Source of the DNA: Cyanobacterium sp. HL-69
GTDB lineage: Bacteria; Cyanobacteriota; Cyanobacteriia; Cyanobacteriales; Cyanobacteriaceae
Direction: 5' to 3'
Assembly (NCBI GenBank): GCA_002813895.1
Contig: CP024912.1
Location: 868,001 to 932,000, forward strand
DNA length: 64,000 nucleotides
The notes under the pieces were generated by a model. It made no database searches. It had not been told where the DNA came from and worked only from the letters and a program-made list of their open reading frames with translations. Both the position numbers and the translations under genes were made by a program. Shown here in pieces: positions 46,272 to 55,435 of the stretch. Positions within the stretch are counted from its first letter, which is position 1. Each line of letters starts with the position of its first letter.

Positions 46272-47954
46272 CTACACTAATATTGGTAAGCTATTAACCC
46301 CTGCAGACACTTGATTCGTGGTTGCTACCGAGGTATCAATGTTTGCTAAGAAATTACGTCCTATGGTTTCAGCATTTGAACCAATGTAGCGATTCTCTAA
46401 ACCGCCAAAAAGAGCATCTGTAAATAAGTCTGCACTGGTAATTTTATTTCTGACTCTTATCGTATCGGTATCTCTTGCTCCTAATACAATTTCTAATGCG
46501 ATCGCAGGTAAACTCACTTCTTCTTGATCAATCGCATTACGCCAGAAAGATAATCCTGCAGTATCGACATCACGATTAAAAGCATTACGATAAACCAAAT
46601 TGATTCGACTATCTATAGTCAATGCGCCAAAAAGACGATTACTCTCGCTAGAGTTACCAAAATCATCGATAAACTCTTGGTATAATGCCCTCTGAGTTTC
46701 TGACAAAGAATTTAGCGTCACTCCGCCCCGTGGAGAATAAAATATGTTGTTGTCTCTTAAAACCTGATTCCAGAAGTTACGTCCTGCAGGATCTGCGGGT
46801 CTTCCATAATAACCAACATAAGCTAACTGGACTGTTCCAGATTCTAATGCCAATGGATTATTAGTTGAGGTAAAAGTGGTATTGGTTGAAGATCCACCCC
46901 CTCCGCCACCACCGTTTGTGGGAGGAGTTTCACCTCCATTATCATCATTAATAACGAAAATTCTTTCTTGTAAAGCTAAGCTAGTTTGTGGATTTGTAGT
47001 ATTATTATTTTTGATTTCTATTTTATAGCCCAGTCTTGTATCCGGTGCGACAGACTTTACACTATTATTTGTTTCTTCAAATCCTGCGACTTTAATTCTA
47101 AAAGTATCCCCGGGGTCGTAAAAACCACTATCAACTGTTACTGTTTTGATTAGTGGATCAGCGCTTCCTTTACCAGCCTTGCCAGATTGTTCTCTTCTAA
47201 CTTCCCCTGTTCTTTCATTTATTACACTAATATATCCTCTCGTGTTGTCAGAATTCAAAGCAGTAACTCCATTATCACTACTTCCAGTAACCGTGATAGT
47301 CAAAGTATCTTCACCATTAGCCGTTAACAAACTGAATTCGTCTGCATACCCTACCTTTGCTCCTTCAAGTTCATTGAGAAAACCTCTGATTTCAGTAGTT
47401 GCAACAAAAAGATTATCTGAATTCTCTAAAATTCCCGTTTGACTGATACTTTGTTGACCTGTCCCGATAATTTCATTAAAAATACTATTTTTTGCATCAA
47501 ATATAAACTCTGGTTGAACTAAATCACCGTTAAGATCGATGGGATTAATTCTCACGGTGGAAACATAAGGGATTTTACTATCCGGATTAGGAAATAAAAC
47601 GTTAAGGGCATTCTCACTTCTGCCTACCACCAATAATCGGTAAGTTTTTCCTGTTTCCAATAATTTATTTTCTATTGATACAGTGTTATCTGAAAGTTGG
47701 AAATCTATTACTGAATTATCATTAGGATCTACCAAAATAAGTTTTTTATCTACATTGCCAGTAACTTCAAAAGTTACCTCAGTGAAAGCATTTTGATTAT
47801 TCAAAATAATTGGATTCATTCTAAACTCGAATTCATCAACTGGCTTCCCATCGGGTCTTGTTTGAATATTAGACAGATTAAAAGTACGTAGAAAGTCTTT
47901 GATTTCAAATGTTCCTGGTCTTCCTATGCTTGCAGCGTTGACTAAAGTACTCAT
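46272..47954 (-). CDS. DUF4214 domain protein, probable secreted/surface protein
   Basis: This 560-residue protein has a beta-rich N-terminal part (about 1-340) with acidic DPNDN- and DLNGD-like turns, a Gly-rich linker (about 340-356, with a run of seven Gly), and a DUF4214 domain (about 375-490; AYVGYYGRPADPAGRNFW, then a second YRNAFNRDVDTAGLSFW). DUF4214 occurs in cyanobacterial surface and type-I-secreted proteins. There is no N-terminal signal peptide, which fits type I secretion through a C-terminal signal. The second FWR half suggests tandem DUF4214 units. No secretion genes nearby. Confidence 0.82.
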   Translation of the reverse strand: MSTLVNAASIGRPGTFEIKDFLRTFNLSNIQTRPDGKPVDEFEFRMNPIILNNQNAFTEVTFEVTGNVDKKLILVDPNDNSVIDFQLSDNTVSIENKLLETGKTYRLLVVGRSENALNVLFPNPDSKIPYVSTVRINPIDLNGDLVQPEFIFDAKNSIFNEIIGTGQQSISQTGILENSDNLFVATTEIRGFLNELEGAKVGYADEFSLLTANGEDTLTITVTGSSDNGVTALNSDNTRGYISVINERTGEVRREQSGKAGKGSADPLIKTVTVDSGFYDPGDTFRIKVAGFEETNNSVKSVAPDTRLGYKIEIKNNNTTNPQTSLALQERIFVINDDNGGETPPTNGGGGGGGSSTNTTFTSTNNPLALESGTVQLAYVGYYGRPADPAGRNFWNQVLRDNNIFYSPRGGVTLNSLSETQRALYQEFIDDFGNSSESNRLFGALTIDSRINLVYRNAFNRDVDTAGLSFWRNAIDQEEVSLPAIALEIVLGARDTDTIRVRNKITSADLFTDALFGGLENRYIGSNAETIGRNFLANIDTSVATTNQVSAGVNSLPILV

Positions 47955-48496
47955 CTTTTGTTCTTATTTTTCGGTGATTTTGGAATTACAATTTGGTTTC
48001 TATTACTATGTTTAAACTCTACACTAAATTGACGTTAATACTAACTATTTTTAAATCCAATACGCTTACTCATTTTTGTTTCATTGATTTTAAATCCAAA
48101 TTCATCTAAAAGCATTGATTTAATCATTTTGCCCTAAAACAGCAAAAGTGCTATCATTAAAGAGAAATAATTTTCTTTCAAAAAAAATGCCCCTAAGTCT
48201 TTTCATTTCTCTTGGGAAATAAGTTTCTTACTCTATATCTTATCAAGTTGTTAAATATGTAACCTTATAAGTTACTTTTATTTAATAAAAATAATATACT
48301 CTACAGGCAAAAAAACATTTTAAGAATGTTTTTCTTTAATCTATTCTTTAATCGACTTTAACTATAAATAAACTTTTAGATATTGTTAGCATTCTCAGAA
48401 ATTCAGTCCTTCGAAATTGCATACATCAAATATTGACAACAAGTCCAGAAAAAAGCTATGATGATAAATTGTGAGTTTTGGACAAATAAAAAATCG
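47955..48496. other. Divergent region between the DUF4214 gene and rplS
   Basis: This 542-bp spacer is AT-rich. It contains the rplS promoter (48433-48462) and a 9-bp hairpin AAAAACATT/AATGTTTTT (48311-48333), which could terminate transcription on either strand. A second ORF start at 48458 is treated as non-coding. No other gene seen. Confidence 0.5.
48433..48462 (+). promoter_or_regulatory. Promoter of rplS, which decides its start codon
   Basis: TTGACA (48433-48438), 18-bp spacer, TATGAT (48457-48462). The predicted start near 48469 lies downstream of the in-frame ATG at 48458, so translation must begin at a later codon, in agreement with the ATG at 48497. Confidence 0.7.
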
Positions 48497-48910
48497 ATGT
48501 CTATAAATGCAAAAGCCATAATCCAGTCCATCGAGGCGGATTATATGAAAGAGAAAGGCTCATTACCATCCCTTAACGTCGGCGACACCATTAAAGTAGG
48601 TGTTCGTATTCAAGAAGGTGGTAAAGAAAGAGTACAGCCCTTTGAGGGAACCATAATCGCCATGCGTAATGGTGGAATTAACGAAACCATTACCGTCAGA
48701 AAAATCTTCCAAGGAGTAGGAGTAGAAAGGGTATTCCTTTTACACTCTCCCAAAATTGCGGACATCCAAGTAATCCGTAGAGGTAAGGTTAGAAGAGCTA
48801 AACTATACTATCTCAGAGATAGAGTTGGTAAGGCCACCAGAATCAAACAACGTTTCGATCGCCCTATAGAAAAGGCCGCTAAAACTAAAACCAAAACTAA
48901 AGCTAAATAG
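48497..48910 (+). CDS. rplS: 50S ribosomal protein L19
   Basis: This 137-residue protein matches L19 throughout: [69 protein letters not shown] and [20 protein letters not shown]. It lies at the 30S-50S interface. I place the start at 48497, because an upstream in-frame ATG (48458) overlaps the promoter -10 box. The Lys/Thr-rich C-terminal tail is longer than in E. coli. Confidence 0.97.
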   Translation: MSINAKAIIQSIEADYMKEKGSLPSLNVGDTIKVGVRIQEGGKERVQPFEGTIIAMRNGGINETITVRKIFQGVGVERVFLLHSPKIADIQVIRRGKVRRAKLYYLRDRVGKATRIKQRFDRPIEKAAKTKTKTKAK

Positions 48911-48988
48911 TTTCACCTTGTCATCTTAAACACCAGAGTTAACCAAAAACACCAACAGTGACTGAAAGCACTTCAGGAGCTTTGATAC

Positions 48989-49018
48989 TTGACAAATAAA
49001 ACTAAAGTTAGTTATAGT
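48989..49018 (+). promoter_or_regulatory. Promoter of tRNA-Trp and probably secE-nusG
   Basis: TTGACA (48989-48994), 18-bp spacer, TATAGT (49013-49018). The start would be near 49025, a few bases before the tRNA 5' end at 49029. No terminator is visible between the tRNA and secE. Confidence 0.75.
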
Positions 49019-49028
49019 ATCTAAATAT

Positions 49029-49101
49029 ACGTCCTTAGTTCAGTTGGTAGAACGTCGGTCTCCAAAACCGAATGTCAGGGGTTCAAGTCCTCTAGGACGT
49101 G
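49029..49101 (+). tRNA. tRNA-Trp (anticodon CCA)
   Basis: A 73-nt cloverleaf: acceptor arms ACGTCCT and AGGACGT, D arm TAGTTCAGTTGGTAGAAC, anticodon stem-loop CGGTCTCCAAAACCG with CCA, T arm AGGGGTTCAAGTCCTCT, discriminator G at 49101. No encoded CCA end. Position upstream of secE-nusG is a conserved bacterial arrangement. Confidence 0.97.
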
Positions 49102-49209
49102 TTGGTAAGAAAGGTTAATAATGTTGTGCTTAAGTGACCTTATAATAAAGATTCAAGGGTGAGATAAAATCGCTCAAGTAATCATCGTAGGTAAATATAA
49201 GGAGTCATC

Positions 49210-49440
49210 ATGACCAACAAAGAAACTATTAAGCAAAAAGGCAAAGAGGCTGAAGGGTCTAAAAGCGACAGAGCAACCTTCATAGAAGAAACTAAACAAG
49301 AATTAACCAAAGTTGTTTGGCCCTCCCGTCAACAACTCGTTAGTGAATCTGTGGCCGTAATCTTAATGGTGACAGTGGTAGCTACCGTAATTTATTTAGT
49401 TGATAATATATTTAGCTGGTCAGCTGGGAAGGTGTTTTAA
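49210..49440 (+). CDS. secE: Protein translocase subunit SecE
   Basis: This 76-residue SecE has the typical single C-terminal transmembrane helix (about 48-68) preceded by the amphipathic EETKQELTKVVWPSRQQLVSES segment, whose TKVVWP motif is diagnostic. It clamps SecY. GGAG lies a few bases before the ATG. Its stop codon overlaps the nusG start by one base (TAATG), so translation is coupled. Confidence 0.96.
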   Translation: MTNKETIKQKGKEAEGSKSDRATFIEETKQELTKVVWPSRQQLVSESVAVILMVTVVATVIYLVDNIFSWSAGKVF

Positions 49441-50054
49441 TGGGTTTATACTCGGAAAACGATACCGAGCAGAAAAAAACTGTGGCAGTGGGTAAACCCC
49501 GCTGGTACGTAGTACAAGTTTCCGCAGGTTGTGAAAAAAAAGTTAAAACCGACATTGAACAAAGAATCCACGGCTTCGATCTAGCTGATAGAGTTCTTGA
49601 GGTGAGAATTCCCCAAAGCCCTAGTGTTAAAGTCCGTAAGGATGGCAGCCGCTACCAAAGTGAAGAAAAAGTATTACCCGGCTATGTCCTCGTAAATATG
49701 GTCTTAGATGATCATGCTTGGCAGATGGTCAAAAATACTCCCAACGTCATCAACTTTGTAGGTGCAGAACAAAGACGGGCTGTCGGCAGAGGTAGAGGTC
49801 ATGTAAAGCCCTTACCCCTATCACCCTCCGAGGTAAATCGCATCTTTAAACAAATGGATGACGCTGAACCCGTGGTCAAAATTGATATGGAAATTGGGGA
49901 TCAAATTTTGGTACTCAGTGGACCATTCAAAGACTTTGCTGGGGAAGTTATCGAAGTGAGCGGTGATAAGAACAAACTTAAAGCCCTACTGTCAATCTTC
50001 GGTAGAGATACCCCCGTAGAACTCGAATTTAATCAAGTAGAAAAACAAGGATAA
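49440..50054 (+). CDS. nusG: Transcription termination/antitermination protein NusG
   Basis: This 204-residue protein has an NGN domain (about 20-120; WYVVQVSAGCEKKVKTDIEQ, EKVLPGYVLVNM, TPNVINFVG) and a C-terminal KOW domain (about 145-200; GDQILVLSGPFKDFAGEVIE). It binds the RNA polymerase clamp and modulates pausing, and couples transcription to translation. Its ATG shares one base with the secE stop. L11 follows 18 bp downstream. Confidence 0.97.
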   Translation: MGLYSENDTEQKKTVAVGKPRWYVVQVSAGCEKKVKTDIEQRIHGFDLADRVLEVRIPQSPSVKVRKDGSRYQSEEKVLPGYVLVNMVLDDHAWQMVKNTPNVINFVGAEQRRAVGRGRGHVKPLPLSPSEVNRIFKQMDDAEPVVKIDMEIGDQILVLSGPFKDFAGEVIEVSGDKNKLKALLSIFGRDTPVELEFNQVEKQG

Positions 50055-50072
50055 AAATAAAAGGAATAAACG

Positions 50073-50498
50073 ATGGCAAAAAAAGTCGTTGCACTAATCA
50101 AACTCGCTTTACCCGCAGGTAAGGCAAACCCCGCTCCCCCCGTAGGTCCTGCCCTCGGTCAGCATGGGGTAAATATCATGGCATTTTGTAAAGAATATAA
50201 TGCCCAAACCTCTAACCAAGCAGGGATGATTATTCCTGTGGAGATTTCTGTTTATGAAGATCGTAGTTTTACTTTCATTCTCAAAACACCTCCTGCCTCT
50301 GTTTTAATCAAAAAAGCAGTGGGTATTGATAAAGGTTCTAAAGAGCCTAACCGTGAAAAAGTAGCTCAAATTACTGAAGATCAATTGAGAGAAATTGCTC
50401 AAACCAAAATGCCTGACTTGAATGCCAATGACATTGAAGCAGCCATGAAGATTATTGCAGGAACAGCCCGTAATATGGGTGTTACCGTAGCTGAGTAA
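50073..50498 (+). CDS. rplK: 50S ribosomal protein L11
   Basis: This 141-residue L11 shows the N-terminal [20 protein letters not shown] and [16 protein letters not shown] blocks and the C-terminal RNA-binding domain ([35 protein letters not shown]). It binds 23S rRNA at the GTPase-associated centre. AAAAGGAAT precedes the ATG. Confidence 0.98.
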   Translation: MAKKVVALIKLALPAGKANPAPPVGPALGQHGVNIMAFCKEYNAQTSNQAGMIIPVEISVYEDRSFTFILKTPPASVLIKKAVGIDKGSKEPNREKVAQITEDQLREIAQTKMPDLNANDIEAAMKIIAGTARNMGVTVAE

Positions 50499-50655
50499 TT
50501 ATTGTTTTTACCCAGTAAATTATTTAAGCAAATTATCCCAACCTATAAACTAACTATTTTGAAGACCTTTGTTAACTATTGAGTCCTCAAAACTAAGAAA
50601 AATTATTAAGGGGAGAAGTGCTAACTTCGTTAATTGACCCAAAGGAGACACATAA

Positions 50656-51369
50656 ATGAGTAAAAAATTAAGTCGTAGATACAAAGAGGCATTGGCAAAG
50701 GTTGAGCCTAGAGCTTATGAACCTTTAGAAGCCCTAAATTTATTAAAAGAAACCGCCACCGCCAAATTTGATGAGAGTGCGGAAGTTCACATTCGTTTAG
50801 GTATTGACCCTAAATATACTGATCAACAACTAAGAACCACCGTAAGCCTTCCCAAAGGTACAGGTTTAACCGTTAAGGTTGCCGTTATTACCAGAGGGGA
50901 AAAGGTAAAAGAAGCCAGTGAAGCAGGGGCTGACATTTACGGTGAAGAAGATTTGATCGAAGAAATCCAAAAAGGAATGATGGATTTTGATGTATTAATC
51001 GCTACCCCTGACATGATGCCTAAAATTGCTAAATTAGGTCGTGTCCTAGGTCCTAAGGGTTTGATGCCCTCCCCTAAAGGTGGTACTGTTACTACGGATT
51101 TACCTTCGGCTATTAATGAATTTAAAGCTGGTAAATTAGAATTCAGAGCCGATCGCACAGGGATTGTTCACATTCTATTCGGTAAGTCTTCCTTTAGTGC
51201 AGAAGATTTACTCGCTAACCTCAAAGCATTACAGGAAACCGTTGATCGTAACCGTCCTTCTGGTGCCAAAGGTCGTTACTGGCGTAGTGTGTTTGTATCT
51301 TCTTCCATGGGTCCTTCCATTGAAGTTGATATTAACTCCCTCAGAGATCTTAAACTCAGCGAAGTTTAA
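50656..51369 (+). CDS. rplA: 50S ribosomal protein L1
   Basis: This 237-residue L1 carries [66 protein letters not shown] and [16 protein letters not shown] blocks; it binds 23S rRNA at the L1 stalk. AAAGGAGA precedes the ATG. A 157-bp spacer separates it from rplK, with a GAAGT...ACTTC hairpin at 50615-50628 that could be a control element. A terminator follows directly, so L10 and L12 are not cotranscribed here. Confidence 0.98.
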   Translation: MSKKLSRRYKEALAKVEPRAYEPLEALNLLKETATAKFDESAEVHIRLGIDPKYTDQQLRTTVSLPKGTGLTVKVAVITRGEKVKEASEAGADIYGEEDLIEEIQKGMMDFDVLIATPDMMPKIAKLGRVLGPKGLMPSPKGGTVTTDLPSAINEFKAGKLEFRADRTGIVHILFGKSSFSAEDLLANLKALQETVDRNRPSGAKGRYWRSVFVSSSMGPSIEVDINSLRDLKLSEV

Positions 51370-51390
51370 TTGATTTTTTAAAATCTGGTT

Positions 51391-51425
51391 CACCCCTTGC
51401 CCATGCGCGTAGGGGTGTTTTTTTT
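51391..51425 (+). terminator. Intrinsic terminator after rplA
   Basis: CACCCCT (51391-51397) pairs with AGGGGTG (51411-51417), followed by eight T. It lies 21 bp after the rplA stop and ends the secE-nusG-rplK-rplA unit. In other cyanobacteria rplJ-rplL usually follow at this point. Confidence 0.85.
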
Positions 51426-51523
51426 ATAAACTTTTGATAAAAATTATTTCGTATTAGAAAAAGAGATATATGATATAGGTGTAGAAAAGTTTTTATTATA
51501 CTTACTCAACGAAATGAACTACT

Positions 51524-52384
51524 ATGAAAATTAAATCAAAGGCTCAATTTTTTGGGTTAGGGTTTCTCACAACCGTTAGTTCGGTTGCTCTTATGGGCGC
51601 CCCTGCTTTTTCAGCGACATTGACATCATTTGTTGGTGATGAAGATGCTTTTTTAGATGAGATTTGTGAAATAAGTTTTGGCAATTCAATTCCTGCCGAT
51701 TGTGCAAGACAACTTAAAATAGGAGAAATTCAAGGACTTTCCAGAGGACCGAGTAAGAACGTAAATGGACTACAAAGTGTATCTTTTGGGAAAGATGGGT
51801 CTAATAGTTTAATTAGTTTAGTTCCAAATACAACATTTCAAAGTGCTATCCTTGTTTGGGAAAATGGAAAAACAGCTGACTGGGAACTAGACTGGAATCC
51901 AATGACTAATATGGCAAGTTTCAATATGAGCTATGCTTCTGGCTCATCAATTAATCTTTCTTACGACTATGGAACTAATCCTTTTGATACATTCAACTCC
52001 CTTGCTCTAATTACTTTTGTAAAAGATACAGCCTTAAACCCAGAGTCAACGTTGACTTTATCAGAAGCAACCTTCAGCGATAATCCTACTACGCCACAAA
52101 CATCCTTTACAGAGAGTACGGTAACATCAACCTCAGGATTTAATAAATTATTTTTCATTCTTGATGATAAATCTATTGAGAATGGCTCAGATATAATTAA
52201 TCTAAAAGGTACATATACTATGTCTTGGGATGGAACAGGAAATACTCCTGGTAATCAAGCCGCAGGATTCCAGATTCAAATGTACGACCCACAAAGCACT
52301 CCTGAGCCTACTGCAATATTAGGTTTACTTGGTGTTGGAGCATTAGGACTTGTTAGTAAAAAACGCAAAGTAGAAGTAAACTAA
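51524..52384 (+). CDS. PEP-CTERM sorting-domain secreted protein
   Basis: This 286-residue protein begins with a cleavable signal peptide (FFGLGFLTTVSSVALMGAPA, then FSA) and ends in a PEP-CTERM signal: TPEPTAILG, a hydrophobic segment LLGVGALGLV and a basic tail KKRK. Such proteins are processed by exosortase and reach the outer surface. The central region (about 30-255) is beta-rich and Ser/Thr-rich with no recognised fold. No exosortase gene is in this window. It follows the rplA terminator and has its own transcript. Confidence 0.88.
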   Translation: MKIKSKAQFFGLGFLTTVSSVALMGAPAFSATLTSFVGDEDAFLDEICEISFGNSIPADCARQLKIGEIQGLSRGPSKNVNGLQSVSFGKDGSNSLISLVPNTTFQSAILVWENGKTADWELDWNPMTNMASFNMSYASGSSINLSYDYGTNPFDTFNSLALITFVKDTALNPESTLTLSEATFSDNPTTPQTSFTESTVTSTSGFNKLFFILDDKSIENGSDIINLKGTYTMSWDGTGNTPGNQAAGFQIQMYDPQSTPEPTAILGLLGVGALGLVSKKRKVEVN

Positions 52385-52503
52385 TTATCATTTTGTTTAC
52401 CTTTAATTATTACCCTTCTTGTGGTGTAAGAGGGGTTTTATTTTGGGTAAAATTTGGGGAGAGATCTCCCCTACTGTATTCAATAAGGGAGAATAATTAG
52501 TTA

Positions 52504-54750
52504 TTACTCCTCAAAGTCCGCATCTACAGCATCACTACCACCGCGGACGGTGACGAGGTCAATTTGTTGGCGATAGTAGTCAACGCTCTTGATTTCCACT
52601 TCTACTCGATCGCCCAGACGGTAAGCAGTGCGGTTTTTTCTGCCCACGAGACAGGTGTGACGGGCGCGATATTCGTACCAATCATCCTTGAGGGAGCTAA
52701 CATGGACTAATCCTTCTACGAGGGAATCTTCGATTTGTACAAAGAAGCCATAGGATTGTACGCCCGTAATTAAGCCACTGAATACTTTACCTGTGCAGTC
52801 CTTCATTTTTTCGGCTTTCTTTAGCCCTGCCAAGTCTTTTTCGGCATCATGGGCGATTTTTTCACGCTCGTTAAGGTGGGTAACAAGGGAGTGTAAATCT
52901 GCTTCGAGGTTACTTTGGATGGCTGGGGGTAAGACATTCCAGTTAATATCTCCATGGCAGGAGTTACTATTGAGATCTACTCCTTTTTTGGCGTTGCTGT
53001 GTCTTCTGTCGCGCCCATTTTCAAATAATGCTTTTAATACTCGTTGAATGTGTAAGTCGATATAGCGTTGTCCGGGGGATACACAGTGGGTGTAGATGGG
53101 GTAGGCTAAGCCGAAATGGGGGGCTGGGTGTTGGATATATTTATCGGCTTTGAGGGAGCAAAGGAGGAGGTAGTTGAGGACTTTTTCGTAGTCGGATTTA
53201 CTAAACTCTTGGGTAAGGTGGTAGTAGTCGAGGGGAAATAAGTCTTCTTCGGATTCTAGTTTGAAGTCTAGTTTGAGGTTGGCCACTAATTTTAGTAAGT
53301 CTTCCAATTCATCCCAATCGGGCTTGGCTTGGGTGCAGTAGATGGCCGGTAAGCCTAATTCGTGGAGATGTTCGGCAACTAATTTTCCTACTAACACCAT
53401 TAACTCTGTCATTAATGATAATACAGGTAGTTGGGAATAAGATGCGATCGCACCGATTCTACCCTCATCTTTAAAATAGGAGGTAATATCATCTAGGGCA
53501 ATATCAAAACCACCCCTTTGTAAACGTTGCGCCTTCACTAGGGGGCTAAGGGTGAAAAACATCTCATTGAGAAGGGGAAAAACATCCTTCAATTCTGCCT
53601 TGGCACTACCCAAACCGATGATACTCTGTACCTCTTTATAGGTCAAGCTATGGTCAACCCGAATCACACTAGGATGAATATTGTACTCTACCACCTGACC
53701 TTTATCGTCAAAGGTGATAAATATAGACACCGTTAAACGATCTTCATTAGGTACTAAAGAACAACATTTTTCCACCTTGGGGGGCAACATCGGAATAATT
53801 TTATCTCCTAAATGTACGGTGGTGGCTCTTTTACGGGCTTCCCTATCAATGTGGGTATCTGGCTGTACGAAGTGAGTCACATCCGCCATATGCACCCCTA
53901 AACACCAGTTTCCATCTTCATTCTGTTCTAGGGTGAAGGCATTTTCCACCAACAAATCCAACTCCCCGACGTTATCTTGCTCTAGGGTGATGGTTAATTT
54001 ATCCCGTAAATCCATGCGTTTTGCCAATTCTTCTTCGCCAAAATCTGGGGAAATTTCATCGGCTTTTCTAAAAATTTTCTCGGAAAATTCGTGGGGTAAA
54101 TCATGTTTAGAGGAAACAATATCGGTGTCCGCTGCTTCTTCTGCATCACTACCCAATACCCGCATTACTTTACCCATGGGGGGGTTTTGTCCGATGGGGT
54201 ACCTTAAAACATTCACATGGACAAGGTGATTGATGGCTTCAGAGATGGATTCGGGTTCATCTTTTAGTTTTACCTCGAATAAGAGGCGATCGTCTAACGG
54301 CACGGCATGATATTCTGAGTTATCTTCCACAACCCTTGCTAATACTGAAGGATTGGCTCTTTCAGTGATTAATTTTACTTCCCCTTCAGGGGATCTTCTT
54401 CTGGTACCTTCTTTGATAATCTTGACTAAGACGCGATCGCTATTCCACGCATTACTGAGGTGACTTTCTCTAATATAAATATCATCGGCATCCTCTTCAT
54501 CTTGGATAGCAAAGCAAAAACCTTTACTCGAACAACGTAGCTTCGCTTCTACCACATCCGCTTCCGACACTCGGCGATACTTGCCAAACTCCTTGGTTAC
54601 TACGCCAACTTTTTCTAGGACATCGAGGGCAATTTGTAGTTTTTCTAGTTCTTCAGGCTCTTCACAACCTAGTTTTTTTTCTAATACTTTCCCTGCCACC
54701 AGCTTATCTTGACTTAGGTGAGAAAGAATTGTAGCGATTGAAAATTCCAT
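52504..54750 (-). CDS. RNase II/R (RNB) family protein with degenerate active site
   Basis: This 748-residue protein has the RNase II/R order: cold-shock-like domains (about 70-200), RNB domain (about 245-570), C-terminal S1 (about 650-735). The conserved frame is clear (GVHMADVTHFVQP, CCSLVPNEDRLTVS, HFGLAYPIY). However, the TID-x-DFDDA metal motif reads TIT (253-255) with an altered ELDLLVENA (263-271), and the catalytic Arg of SPIRRY is Gln561 in SPGQRY. It is probably not an active exonuclease; it may bind RNA or a partner. It could be the Zam-type paralogue, an uncertain guess. ATG start, no ribosome binding site. Confidence 0.82.
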   Translation of the reverse strand: MEFSIATILSHLSQDKLVAGKVLEKKLGCEEPEELEKLQIALDVLEKVGVVTKEFGKYRRVSEADVVEAKLRCSSKGFCFAIQDEEDADDIYIRESHLSNAWNSDRVLVKIIKEGTRRRSPEGEVKLITERANPSVLARVVEDNSEYHAVPLDDRLLFEVKLKDEPESISEAINHLVHVNVLRYPIGQNPPMGKVMRVLGSDAEEAADTDIVSSKHDLPHEFSEKIFRKADEISPDFGEEELAKRMDLRDKLTITLEQDNVGELDLLVENAFTLEQNEDGNWCLGVHMADVTHFVQPDTHIDREARKRATTVHLGDKIIPMLPPKVEKCCSLVPNEDRLTVSIFITFDDKGQVVEYNIHPSVIRVDHSLTYKEVQSIIGLGSAKAELKDVFPLLNEMFFTLSPLVKAQRLQRGGFDIALDDITSYFKDEGRIGAIASYSQLPVLSLMTELMVLVGKLVAEHLHELGLPAIYCTQAKPDWDELEDLLKLVANLKLDFKLESEEDLFPLDYYHLTQEFSKSDYEKVLNYLLLCSLKADKYIQHPAPHFGLAYPIYTHCVSPGQRYIDLHIQRVLKALFENGRDRRHSNAKKGVDLNSNSCHGDINWNVLPPAIQSNLEADLHSLVTHLNEREKIAHDAEKDLAGLKKAEKMKDCTGKVFSGLITGVQSYGFFVQIEDSLVEGLVHVSSLKDDWYEYRARHTCLVGRKNRTAYRLGDRVEVEIKSVDYYRQQIDLVTVRGGSDAVDADFEE

Positions 54751-55435
54751 TTATTATAATCCTGTCAATGTCTAAATAGTGTTCTTTTACAGTCAATTTA
54801 ACTAGGTTAATAGTGTCTTTTGAAAACTATTTTTAACTCATAAGAATAGATAAAACAATTAAAAACAGTTTGACACATCCTAGAGGAATAAAAATTAGCT
54901 TAACCCTTGGAAATTAAAGGTTTTATTTAATCAAAGTAGTATATTTACTAAGATCTAAAAATCAAAGTTATATCTTTGGTGTAGCATATTCATTCAGAAA
55001 AATTTATCTTTGTTGATAATTTTATAGTTAAAAAAGTTTGAGCCATGAGGAATATTTCTTAACTAAAATACTGTTAATCAATTTAGATATAAAACATAGA
55101 AGTCGTTGGGCTTTTTTCTGAAATAAAACTCCTTCGATAAACTAACTTTGATTGACGAGACATTCACATTACATTAACCATAGTGCGAAAAGACTAAGTT
55201 ATTTTTTTAAACAACGGTTTTATTAATGATTATGGTTGATGCTAATGATGTCTACAATGCTATTTTTATTCTTAAATTAATACTATAGCCTATTTTTGAC
55301 CCTTAAGAAATGGTAGGTTGAAGGATTTTGTGGAATTATGAATTATTTGTTTTATGGTGGGCAAGATTTTTTATTTTGCCCCCCACATTTTCCCCCACGG
55401 GAGAACTTTACCTGTTAATTATTAACCTTGGAAAC
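54751..55435. other. AT-rich spacer between pilT and the RNB-family gene
   Basis: This 685-bp region holds no ORF that I would annotate. A GTGGGCAA...TTGCCCCCCAC hairpin (55356-55386) lies after pilT. Both flanking genes point left, so this region contains the 3' end of the pilT transcript and the promoter of the RNB gene. Confidence 0.45.
55356..55386. repeat. GGTGGGC hairpin element, copy 3 (long loop)
   Basis: GGTGGGCAA pairs imperfectly with TTGCCCCCCAC across an 11-base AT loop. The GGTGGGCA word is shared with 14515-14531 and 29679-29695. It lies 50 bp after the pilT stop and may act as its terminator or mRNA end stabiliser. Confidence 0.5.

Noticed and set aside
48458-48496. N-terminal extension of rplS starting at ATG 48458
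   Set aside because: The ATG overlaps the -10 box of the predicted promoter, and the extra residues do not occur in L19.
50599-50640. Possible L1-binding autoregulatory hairpin before rplA
   Set aside because: GAAGT/ACTTC forms only a 5-bp stem, and I cannot match it to the known L1 binding site, so it is only mentioned in the rplA entry.
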